A stretch of 64,000 nt of DNA. It comes from Guillardia theta CCMP2712 (lineage: Eukaryota; Cryptophyceae; Pyrenomonadales; Geminigeraceae). A model generated the notes under the pieces. It saw nothing but the letters and a program-made list of their open reading frames with translations. It was not told the origin of the DNA and ran no database searches. Shown here one piece after another: positions 1-10,269 of the stretch. The number at the start of each line of letters is the position of its first letter. Position 1 is the stretch's first letter. The translations under genes were made by a program, and so were the position numbers. The DNA lies in the NCBI RefSeq assembly GCF_000315625.1, contig NW_005434666.1, forward strand, positions 276,010 to 340,009, written 5' to 3'.

Positions 1-1547
1 GTCAGCATTTCAGAAGATGGAGCAGTGGTCTTGAGAAAGCGACATATTTAGAGTGTTGCATACACAAAACAGAGATTGAAAAATCTAGCAGCAGGACAAG
101 ACAAATGTTAACATCAAGAATCCGTCGGAGTATCTGTGAAACACACTACAGAGATCCTTTTGGAACTGTACAGAGATCTGATCAAGTTCTGTACCACACA
201 ACCTCAAAGGCCGAGACACAGCACACAGAAAACCAGGAGCATGAAGAAACGCAAGAGGCAAGAAGCGACGTCAGTGCCCTAAAGGTGCTTGAGAGATGTT
301 CGAGCGCAGCGACATGTCATTTCATAGAGGAGGTACCCCCCTCCTCTAAGTTGCATCACCACCCCACCCACCGGAAACCGGCGGACAAAAAAGATCAACA
401 ATATTGAAATTTATACTGCGTTTGTGGTAGTATCTAATGTACTGCAGTACGAACCTGTCCTCTTGAAGTACATTATTTATATACAATTTTACCAGAGTCG
501 GTAGTGTTGATATTCTTTACTACTATTACTATTAATATAGTATTTCTTTAGTTAGTACCTCCCCACCCCTCTTCATACCCGTTTCCAGAATTTGTACTAC
601 CCTACCATACCCTTAAGATTATTTAGAATCTCTCCGAAGGAGTCCCAGCCAGGTCGTATATTTTAAAAAAGGTATTTTCAGAAGTACCCACCCGTACACC
701 CAATCTATATCTTTGTAAACCACCCTACCCTTTAGAGAGTCCGACGAACATGATTTTAATATTGGTCCACCGCACACACGTCCGCTACCCCTATCCAGGA
801 GCAGCCACTACCCTACCCCTAGCACCTCCCCTCGGCTGTCTACACCAGAGCTGGAGCGTTTCCTCCAGTGGTAGCAGCAACTCCTCCGCTCCTCCTCCTC
901 TTTACACAGCTCCTCCTCTCCTGCTTGCTCTTTCGGTCTCATCTCTTTCACCTTGCAATGCATCTTTCTATGATCTCCCTTCTCCGCCATGTCCGCCAAC
1001 CCGTTGTGAAACTCACTGTTGCCCCAGTTTCATGCATGCTCAATGTCACTGTTCCTGCGACACTGCCTGAGACCTTGCTTTCATTTTCCTTGAGATCGCA
1101 CGAGTATGCTCATGGTAGCTCTGATATTGTGCTCATCCCCTCTCGCACAGACGTGCACATCCTCATTTCGCTGCCCCACTGTGGCTGCTCTCCCCATTCT
1201 TGCAACCGCAACCAACGTTTCTCCTAACAAATCGGGCTCATTCCGCAACCCCCCTCCCTGCCAAAGCCGCCATATCGATTCATAGCTTCATCAATTTGTT
1301 TTGATGTTTCTGTCTACATTCTCCCTCTCTATGCTGCGAATTTCATCTCGACTTTGAAGTTGCCTGGTTCATTTTGTGAACGCTTGCGGTTCGTTGCCTG
1401 TTGTGACTTGGGCCTTCCCAAACTCGTCTGAATTTGTTTTGAACTCAGGCGATTGCTTTCAACTCAGGCAATTATACTCTTTGAATACAAGCAAGCGGGC
1501 GTGAGCCCAGATCTTTCTGTCCTTCTGGAGCCTTGCGATCAGGAGCG
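1..1547. other. intergenic region upstream of the SAM/RelA-like gene
   Basis: I see no convincing gene here. Open frames at 105-407 and on both strands at 750-1230 are short, lack recognisable motifs and lie in pyrimidine-rich or AT-rich low-complexity sequence. The stretch at about 540-830 carries repeated C-rich patches built on CCCTACCC and TACCCC. Similar patches recur in other intergenic regions of the window. The last few hundred bases should hold the promoter and 5' leader of the gene that starts at 1548, but I could not assign a defined element. Confidence 0.6.
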
Positions 1548-4500
1548 ATGACCCTTTCAAACCAGGAGAAGGAGAAGAAGAAAGTCGAGAACAAATGCAG
1601 GCATGATCCGTCACAATGGCGCTCGTCGAACCAGCTGACTCCAACAATCTGCACGGTGATGCTGGGAAGGAGAACAGAAAACGAAGTAAGCCAGGCGATC
1701 GAACACTTCAGTCAAGTGGGCCAATGCCAATGTGGCAAGAGGGTGATTCTATGCAAGTACTGCCCCTTGTCGGGCGACAAGTTGGCCGAGAAGCTTCCAA
1801 AGAATTGTGGACAAAGAACTCCCAATCCTATCATTTTCGACAACAGAGCTACTAAGAATGCGGTTGACTCCCATTCAAATGGAGCTTATCACAGGTATTG
1901 GAAATCTCTACATGACAGGATGGTTTCTGGACGAGGGCTGGACATTGCTGAGGCCATTGATGACTTTCCTGACTACTCGTTTGGGTCACCATCAGTGCTT
2001 GACTCAGAGACATCGTTTTCCACACCTAACAGTGAACTGTTCCTGAGTAAGTCGAATGGACAACAGATGTTCAGCCAATCGCCGATTGAAGGGATCATGA
2101 ACGATGATCTTTCATCGAAATGTGATCAGGTCGGCTCGACGGGATCAAGCCTTTCTAATGTGAGCCAGTCCATGGATGGGAGCGTGATTGAGAGCAAGAA
2201 CCCTACCCCAAACTCAGAAGCGGGGATGAGTGAAGATGCATGGTTCGAGATGCAAGCAAGGTGTCTCAGAGAAAGAAACATGCAAACAGTTGCAGACAAC
2301 TCTTGGAAACCGTTTCCGACTGAAGTTTTGAATGAGAGAGCAAGACCATCGTTCTCCAACACTGCAAATGGACATTCTTCAGATCCCACTAAGATTTTGC
2401 CGGCGATTAACCTCGAAACTGATTACATGTCATTTGTCAAATTTCACGGACTTACAAATGGCTGGCCAGATTTTGTGTTTCAAGAAGACTTCATCAAGCC
2501 ATCCTTAAACGAAGTGGTGGCGTACGCCAAGAAACACAAACACCTTCCAGGCGTGATACCAGAGAAAAATGTCAACGAGGGTGATTTTTCTTGTCAAAGG
2601 GAGATCGCAAGCGTGCTTCAGTATGTAGAAATGCTGGTCCTGTGGGCGAAAGAGCTGAGTGACTGTAATAAGCTGTTGGAAGAGCAGGTTGGTGAATTTA
2701 AGAAAGCTCATTCGACTGGTGATGAAAGAGAACTGATGATGAAAATCTCAAAGTTACTCAGCAACATTGTGACCAAGAGGTGCATTCAGCAACTTCAACT
2801 TTCTAGGCCGCAGGGAGCTGAACTTCTTCAGTGGATGAGAGAGAATGGTTTGATTTGCTTCGCTCGCGTGTTTGCTAAGAACGGCTTACATTCCTTGGAG
2901 CACGTTGCGAACCTAGACCAACAAGATTGTGAGAACTTAACAGTGTCGTTGGAGAACCTGGGTTCTGTTGGAAAGCGTATTGAATTGCAAATAGCCGTCC
3001 AGAATCTGCAAGGGGATATAAGAGCGAAAGACATGAACTACAGACTGCAGCGATTCTCCGACTGTCAAATACCCTTTTGGTCGGCCTGGTCTAGCGCAGG
3101 TGCGGTCGAGGTCCTTTTAACGAAGAGCTACGTGCAACTGCTGAGCTTCGTTCTCGGCATGTCGCTGATTGTGAGCACCCTCTACTCCCTTGCTTCGGTG
3201 TGCATGCCTGACTCCTTGGGAATCGCCCGGTCGACAGCGCCTCCGACTCTAGTAAGGCTGACCAGGTGGCCGCTCAATCTGTTTGAAGGGTTGCTGTGGC
3301 TCAAGACTGTATATGACGCGAGGATGAAGTGCCCCATGGCAGCTTGTGGGGTTGCGACTTTCAACCTCAGGCTGATGACAATCAACTTATACATCCAAGT
3401 GCTGCTGGAAGTCAAGAACAGCCTCAGCGGCGACTCCTCGCAGTCATGCCCTGGGAGCATCTGGCAGGGAGTTCTGCTGCAGGATACTCTGGCCCTCCCA
3501 GTCATGACTCTGATATCCTACGGTTGTTCGAATCGTCAAAGACAGCTCTTGTCGTTCTTGTGGATCATTGGATGTTACCTACTGTTGGTCGCCGTGCCCA
3601 TCTACTGGAATCAGCACATGTTCAAGGCCCTGGTGGGTGCGGTCCTTGGGGCTGGTCTTGTGATCTTGTATCTAGCTTGTAAATGTATCGGATGGGTTGT
3701 GCTGAAGAATCAGCTGTGGAAGGAAGAGCAGGACGCGAAAGAGTACAGACGGGAATGGGAGTCGCAACTACAGCAGGAGGGAAACAATGAGTTGATAGCA
3801 AGACTCAAATCTGATGTGGACAGGATCGATAAAGTGATCAAGGAGCAGTTTCAACGCTGCTTTGCTGCCGCTTCCAAGACAGGGAATTGGCGCCTTCGAA
3901 GTTTGTTCGCAGAGCCGGTGGGAAGGTTTTCCTGCGTGGGCAAAGTCCGTCAATGCACCAACGACTTTGGCCACCTCTTCTCAGAGGCCTCGAGCATTAA
4001 CGACCACTTCCACGAGTTCATGTCGGAGCTGCTGCAGAACAAGTTCTGTGGAGGCGTCAACTTCAACAAGGCAGCCATGGCGGGCGATGACCAGGTCAGG
4101 GAGAAGCTCTCCTTCTTGCAATCAGCTTCGATGCTGGGCGAGGTGAAGGTAGACCTTTGCGACAAGCTCATCTTTGTCCGAGGGCCCATCAAACAGCCCG
4201 AGCGAGCGATCCAGAAGTGCGTGAGGGCGTATGGGAGAGACCCGGCCTGCTTGACCGACCTTGTACGTGCAAGTGTTGTCGTGGAGACCCTCGAGCAAGT
4301 TGGAGAAGTGATGCGCTTCCTTGAGAGGAGCTCCGTCGTGGGAGCAGACAGCTACGTGAAGGAGGCATGCCAGGGGGATGCTGATTCAGAGGGCGCTGAG
4401 GAAACAGTCTACTTCCGGATGACGCGCGTGAAGAACACTTTCGATGATACGAGGGAGGACACCAGCGCCGGCCTCACTCTCAAGACTCTCTCGATCAACC

Positions 4501-4786
4501 TGGAGGTCGGTTGGATCTTTGAGAATGACAAGTGCAAAATTCTGCCTGTGGATGATTGGGTTCTCAAGACAGCAGAAACTCACATCTGTGAGCTACAGGT
4601 ATGGCAAGATGTAACGCGTTGCTCTCGATGTTGTAGTAGTTGTTTTTGTCAGTGTTGCCAACGCATCCCTTGTGCGGAGGGGTTCTTTTCTAACGCCATT
4701 GGCAGATCCATCTTCTTCCTCTCTTCCAGAAGCATCACGAGATGATGAAACATTTCGTTCAGAATCGTAACGTCTTAGCTCGATGA
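1548..4786 (+). CDS. SAM-domain, multi-pass membrane protein with RelA/SpoT-like C-terminus
   Basis: The first in-frame ATG is at 1548. The long open frame reads to a donor at 4599 (CTACAG|GTATGG); an intron at 4599-4729 and a last exon from 4730 end at TGA 4784-4786, giving about 1035 residues. Residues 1-400 are polar and low in recognisable motifs. A SAM-like helical domain covers about 422-489. Hydrophobic helices follow at about 527-550, 641-660, 665-688 and 691-718, then a charged coiled segment (EEQDAKEYRREWESQ). The C-terminal 170 residues resemble the RelA/SpoT nucleotidyltransferase fold of protist proteins: LTDLVRASVVVETLEQ near 900, RVKNTFDD near 960 and an ICELQ strand at the intron. 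Whether it makes (p)ppGpp is unknown; some catalytic residues are not obvious. A further 3' exon, via a GTAACG donor near 4767 and an acceptor near 4864, is possible. Confidence 0.7.
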
Positions 4787-6609
4787 CGCGCCTGGATCCG
4801 CCTTTGTACATGCGTTTGTGCAGTAGTTAACCCTGATAAAGTGTTTGTTTCTCTCATATTACAGTGTCGTCAAGACAAGGTCAACACAGGAGGTTAGACA
4901 TCCCCCCAGCACTGCCGCTCGCGGCTGATCTTCTGCTCCATCGCCATCCCTGTCACCTTCTGTCAGAGAGCAAGCGCGGCCGATGCGAGGAGGACGACGA
5001 GGAGGAAAACTCACTCAAAAATGCGCTGACGATGTGTGCCTCGGAGCAAGCGGCTTCCATGGCAGCCAAGTAACTCTTCTCCTGCACGAACCCTATCGAG
5101 GAAACGAGATGAGAAGCAGGAGGAGAACTGGGCCAGAGAAGAGTGGGGGGGGGGGAGCGGTGGAGCTTGGGGGGGGGGGGTCAACGAAATCAGGAGGCAG
5201 GCAGGCAGGAAGGCAGGCAGGACAGAACGAGACCTGACGGTATAGAGCTGACAATCTCCTCGTTCGGAATCCTCACGACGAACGTGCAAGTCCCTACAGC
5301 CTTGGTCTCTTGCTCCCTGCCAGGCCTCCATGGTGAGAGATCGGAGGCGAGCAGAGGGCAACCGTCACCTGCTGGGATCGGAGACGATTGTTCCATCTTC
5401 CATCACAGCACAGCAGACAGCAGCGGCTGCATCACTTCAGCCCCTAACTCAAGTGACAGGACAACAGCTTCACCTGCAAACCGTAGAGGGACCCCAGCAT
5501 CGATGAGAGCGGCGATCTGCCGACTTGCTCAACAACCTCACGTGGGGAAGGGAGCTCCATTTGCTCACCGCTGCGTTGATACTCGCCGCCATGCTGCTTC
5601 CGTCGTCGGAGAGAGGCTGCGGGCCAGTCACGCGAGGTCTCTTGGTCCTCTGCTCGAGTGAGACTACCTGGATGGTGACATCGATCACGCACATCGGGTT
5701 GTATGAGCGCATGATAAGAGCCTGTCACATGTCAATTTCAACCAGCCAAGACTTTTCTCAACAAGCTGGGCTCTTCTTCACCTCTAGAGTTTGACGTACA
5801 ACTTCCTCTGTATCTCTCCGCCATCCTCCTCCACCTTGCGCGCTCACATGTACCACCACCCGGCTCTCGTCGCTGTCCCTGCTCGACGCTTTTGCCTCTC
5901 GGGGCCCCACGATCCCTGCTATGCTGGTTGTTCTATGGAGGAATCATCAACGAAGAACATGAGGCAAGGGGAATGATGCGTGCAAGGAGATCTGAAAGAG
6001 CCTTTGGTTCGTTATGAGCTCTTGTGCACACGTTTCATATCAACAAGAGAAAAAGAAGAAAAGTTCATACAAGACATTCATGATTGTCATCAGTATCATC
6101 ATCATCATCATCACTATCATCATCACCATCACAATCGTCATCATCATCGCCTTACCCTCCATGGCTCAATCGCGCAGCTCCATCGCATCCTCCCAACCCT
6201 CCTGCCTCGCACGCCATTCCTCGCATCCTCACGTGCCCCCACCCCCCTCCAAGACTACCCCCTAATGCGGGTTGGGGTGCCATTTAGCATCATTACACCC
6301 TACCCGTACCATACAAATATTACCCCCATCTTTCATAACTTTTTGCCATTCATACTACCCCTGATCTATAACCCCTACCCCATACTTCAATTGCTTGATG
6401 CGACTTCCTAGAGATGGGAAAGGCAGGGCAGGGGAGGGCAGGGGCTAGAAATAGAGCACGAGAACACTGTGAATCTTCGAACTATGAGAGTATGAGAAGA
6501 CGAACTTGTCGATCATGAAAGATACAGAATCAAAGTCTTTCCCGAAACGCTGGGGACATGTTCGTATACCCCAGATCGTGTGAAGTTCTTGACCCAGGAG
6601 TTGCTTGCC
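4787..6609. other. intergenic region, C-rich patches and CAT microsatellite
   Basis: No gene is supported. The overlapping frames at 5000-5730 are low complexity (poly-G runs, GGCA repeats) and contradict one another. An imperfect CAT/ATC microsatellite lies at about 6087-6150, and CCCTACCC-type patches at about 6240-6400. From about 6493 a frame without stops runs into the next gene and looks coding (RIKVFPETLG..PDRVKFLTQ), so an upstream exon or start of that gene may lie here. Confidence 0.5.
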
Positions 6610-7547
6610 ATGGACGAAAAATCGCGCGCTTGCAAGGCCCAGCTTGAACAGGTAGGATTGCTCTTTCCCTCCGCGACCGGCTCAATTTGCTCCCATGTCA
6701 GTCGTTGCAATCCCTGGAAGAGGGAGCTAGTCAGGCAGGACAGAAGCGATGCATCATCCTGAGTGGAGGAGTAGACACCTGCGCCATCGTCATGGCTTGC
6801 AGGGACCTTGGGCTCCACCTAGACCTCGCAGTCTCTGTGTCAGTTTCCAACGAGAGTGGAAACTTTGAAGGAACGGACGAGGAGTTCGTGAAGGAGCTTG
6901 CAGCAGCATGCGGTCTAGAGCTACACTACTTGCACACGAGCGCGATGGAGCTGGTGTCCAACATGCTGCCCTTCTGCGTGAAGACCCTCGAGACCTATGA
7001 TCCTATGGACCTCCGGAACTCCATGGTGGTTGCTCTTGCCCTCCACAAGGCGAAGGAGCTCGGGTGTACTCAGGTAGGAGGGAGGAAGAGACGAAGAGAC
7101 GAGGAACGATGAGAGGGAGGTGGGGGAGAGAGAGGTATATTGAGTTGTGGCATGGCAGGTCATCACCGGGGATGGAGCTGACGAGTTGCTGGGGGGATAC
7201 AGCTTCACGTGGAAGGGTGAGGAGCCGACATGGAGTCAGAAGCGGCAGGAAATGTGCTCTGCCTGGAAGTTTAGCGCTATGGTGCGACTCTTGGGCCGCT
7301 TGGTTGATCTCACGGTTGCACAGAAAATGGCAGTAGCACTTGGAATGAAGTACTTCAGCCCTTACGTTCAGGTTTGATAGCCAACAGATGTTGTAATCGT
7401 GGACTCTGCAATCGGTCAAGCTCATGGATGCCATCACCATCATCATTACCATTATCATTATCATTATCATTATCATTATCATTATCATTATCATTATCAT
7501 TATCATTATCATTATCATTATCATTATCATCGTCGTCGTCGTCGTCG

Positions 7548-7591
<44 letters not shown>

Positions 7592-8400
7592 GTCATCATC
7601 ATCATCACCACCACCACCACCACCACCACCACCACCACTGCCATCTTCGTTTTCGGTCTTTGATCTGGCATTGACGGTATTCCAGCCTTCCTTCAAGGAG
7701 TGGGCGCTGAAGGAAACCGACAAGTCAGACTGTATCGGCTCGGCTCGCATCCACATCAAGGTCATGCTCTCGTTCGCAGACGGTGACGTCATCACACATT
7801 GTTTGACAGCTGGGCGATGAGAAGGTCGATCACGTCACTGGGAAACTCCCTCTCCGACGAGCTTACCCCGATGCCATCAGCGCTTGGCGCAGGTAGGGAA
7901 GGAGATGAGAGGTGATGAGGGTCAAGCCGCTGCCTTCAGGAAGGACCCGATAGAAGTCGGCAGCGGTAGCACTTGCTTGTCAAGGAAGGACTTTTGGGGA
8001 CCACCGCCCGATCCGGAAGTCGTTGACAAGCTGAGAAAGGAGGTACTTGGAAGAAGGAGAGAGGGGCTGAGGGGGGAAGAGATGGAGAGCCAAGGCAACA
8101 GAGATGAAGAGGAGCAAGAGGAATGCATGGAGGAGTAGAACACGGTGGAGGAGGACGAGGAGAACATGAAGGAGGAGAACATTGAGGAGCTTCTCTTGAG
8201 CTGTTCTTGATTCGACTTCTTCTTTCTTGCAGGACCACGTTGTGATCAGAGACGCCGAGCACCTGACCTACTACAAGCACTTCGCTCAGACGTTCCCTGA
8301 TGGTCTGCCGAGTCGCCGTCGGCAGGAGGGGCATTGTTGCAAAGACTGCGGCTACGAGCTTGAGTACAGAAGGAGGAGGGGGAGGAGAACAAACTGCTGA
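6610..8400 (+). CDS. asparagine-synthase-like ATP-pyrophosphatase (5' end uncertain)
   Basis: Seven exons fit in phase: 6610(or earlier)-6651, 6702-7073, 7159-7371, 7686-7760, 7810-7892, 7940-8042 and 8233-8400. The product has the ATP-PPase loop LSGGVDTCAIV and the family motif TGDGADELLGGY, then GKLPLRRAYPDAISAWRR and an EHLTYYK segment. It thus belongs to the asparagine synthetase ATP-dependent amidotransferase superfamily, but I see no N-terminal glutamine amidotransferase domain. The C-terminus carries a Cys cluster (HCCKDCGYE) and a basic tail. The substrate is therefore open; an ammonia-using or non-asparagine substrate is possible. Intron 7372-7685 is enlarged by a compound microsatellite. 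The ATG at 6610 is the only in-frame one, but coding-like sequence extends upstream to about 6493, so the true start may be further 5'. The gene converges on the MFS gene at 8721. Confidence 0.75.
7436..7640 (+). repeat. compound microsatellite inside an intron
   Basis: Successive blocks of (ATTATC)n, (CGT)n, (CAT)n and (CAC)n lie head to tail within the fourth-exon acceptor intron of the asparagine-synthase-like gene. The blocks account for most of the extra length of this intron compared with the 50-85 nt of its neighbours. Long open frames in all readings here are artefacts of the repeat. Confidence 0.95.
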
Positions 8401-8720
8401 TACGTGTCCAGTCGTCCTACTGCGACTTTCTGCTTGGTTTGCGGCTGCTTTCCAGGCATGAGAACTTAAGTCTACAGAGAGATTGTTGACTTGTATTCAG
8501 CGCAAGATTTGGCGTAAGGGGACCTGTAAATCAAAGTACTCCGTCGTGCACGGAGAAGTTGACATTGGTTCATATTTATTTCAGGCAAAATGTAGCTATG
8601 TTATAGAAATTACGAATAGGAAAAAAATACTGGTAGGGGAGGAGAGAAATACAAGCAAGGGGGGATCTCAGTTGAGAGAGATCTCAGTTGAGATATTCCT
8701 CACGTGCGCTGCTGTAAACC
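8401..8720. other. convergent 3' flank
   Basis: This stretch separates two convergent stop codons. It should hold both 3' untranslated regions. I see no further gene; a purine-rich run and A-rich tracts at about 8610-8630 could relate to polyadenylation on either strand. Confidence 0.5.
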
Positions 8721-10269
8721 TCATGCGCTCGAAGACGTCTGTGTGTCCCTCCAATAGGCCATGGCCGGCACGTATCGGGTCAACAGCGGCCGTTTCTCGT
8801 CCTCCTCCCTCAGCAGACGAACGTCGCTGGTGTAGAGGAGGAGAGGCATCCCCAGAGTCTCTCTTGTGTGCAGGACCGAAGCGAGCATGGCGCTCAGGGC
8901 GACCAGAGAAAAGATGTAGTAGACCGCGTTGACTCCTGCGTGAATGGCGGAGGTTGCTATGAGGGGAGACAGCATGGCAGCGATACGCCCGAAGCTGTTG
9001 CTGAAGGCGATGCTGGAAGCCCTCAGAGTGGAGGGGAAAAGCTCACCGGAGTAGATGTAGATGACGGTGAAGGGACCCGCGACCATGGCACGTGCGACGG
9101 CGTTGAGAGCCATGAAGTAGTGGATCTGAGTGGTCTCCACGCTTGCGAAGAGGCAGCAGACAGAGACGAGGAAGAAGCCAGTGATCATCGCTCCTCGCCT
9201 CCCAATGTACGATGAGTCCATGTAGAAGATGTTGGCGAAGATGACCAGGCACTCCACCCCGCTGTTGATCATGACGGCCTCGTAGGCTTCCTTGAGCTCC
9301 AGGTTAAAGAGTTGCTCGAGCATGACGGGATAGATGAAGATGTGACCATAGTAGATGAAGCCGCAGGAGGTGAAGGCAATGGTGAGATACAGGGTAGAGC
9401 CCAACAAGTCGCTGCCAAACATCTCCAGGAACCTCCAAGTGTTATCGTTGTCCTCGCTGATCGCGGGGTCGTGTGAGTGGCAGACCTCTCCACCCGCCTG
9501 CATCTCTGTCCCATTGACCTCGTTGAGAGTCGTCAACAGCGCCTTGATCTCCTCCTTGCGATCGTGGACGAAGAGGTAATGGGGTGACTCTGGGATGAAC
9601 AAGAACATGAGCGGGAGGGAGATGAGACCCGGGACGATGCAGATGAAGAGCATATACCTCCACCATAGCTGGTCACCGGGCATGCTCTCATGGACTACGA
9701 TTCCAACGACGCAAGCAAAGAAGGTCCCGAACGCAAACGCAACCCCGATCAGAGTCATGGCGAACCGAGCCCTCCACCGCGTCGGCGACCACTCGAGCAG
9801 CAGCGCGTCTGCCACGGGGATCATGGAGCCCACTCCCACCCCCGTGAAGAATCTCGCGACAGAGAAGGAGATGATATCGGTGGCAACAGCGGAGAGGGAG
9901 CCGAAGATGCAGAAGAGGACGGCCATCCCCAACAGTGTGTTCCTCCTTCCGAAAATATCTGCGAGGATCCCTCCGCAGAGGTTCCCCGTGAGCAAACCGG
10001 CAAAGATGGCTGACAAGATATGTCAGGAGCCTCCCATTGATAGCACATGACAAAGACTCACTGCTTCCGATGGCGGCAAAGGTCATCTCGCCCAGCCCCC
10101 ACTCCTCAGAAAGCGGCTTCCTCAGCATGGAAATCACTGTCATCTCCATTCCATCCGCCATGACCAGGAGAGCGAGGATGAAGAACAATCGGAACTGATA
10201 CCACCCCACCCCTGCATGATCTATATGCTCGTCCACGGTCGGAGCATCCTTTATGCCCGTCATCTGCAT
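8721..10269 (-). CDS. major facilitator superfamily transporter, SV2/SVOP-like
   Basis: Two exons on the minus strand, 10269-10062 and 10009-8721, are joined by a 52-nt GT-AG intron and give 498 residues from ATG 10269. A further 5' frame exists but has no ATG. The product is a 12-helix-type carrier. Helix 1 reads LFFILALLVMADGMEM, followed by the family-type LSEEWGLGEM and the classical MFS motif A in the loop after helix 2 (ADIFGRRNTLL). A hydrophilic central loop with a DRKEEIKALLTTLNE segment divides the two halves. The motif order matches sugar-porter and synaptic-vesicle-2-related carriers; the substrate cannot be read from sequence. The membrane is unknown, with no clear organelle leader. 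Confidence 0.85.

Noticed and set aside
808-999. Minus-strand ATG frame rich in Glu/Lys
   Set aside because: Opposite of a CTCC-rich tract; composition follows the tract and nothing extends it on either side.
1533-1547. Upstream TTG as the start of the SAM/RelA-like protein
   Set aside because: A non-ATG start is not needed; ATG 1548 is in frame five codons downstream.
3182-3505. Minus-strand and +2 frames within the SAM/RelA-like gene
   Set aside because: Shadows of the long coding frame with recognisable domains on the + strand.
5011-5730. Several 60-170 residue frames on both strands
   Set aside because: Low complexity with poly-G and GGCA runs, mutually overlapping, no motif and no phase-consistent introns.
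7374-7820. Long poly-Ser, poly-His, poly-Ile and poly-Asp frames on both strands
   Set aside because: They are translations of the compound microsatellite in the intron at 7372-7685; the real gene splices over it in phase.
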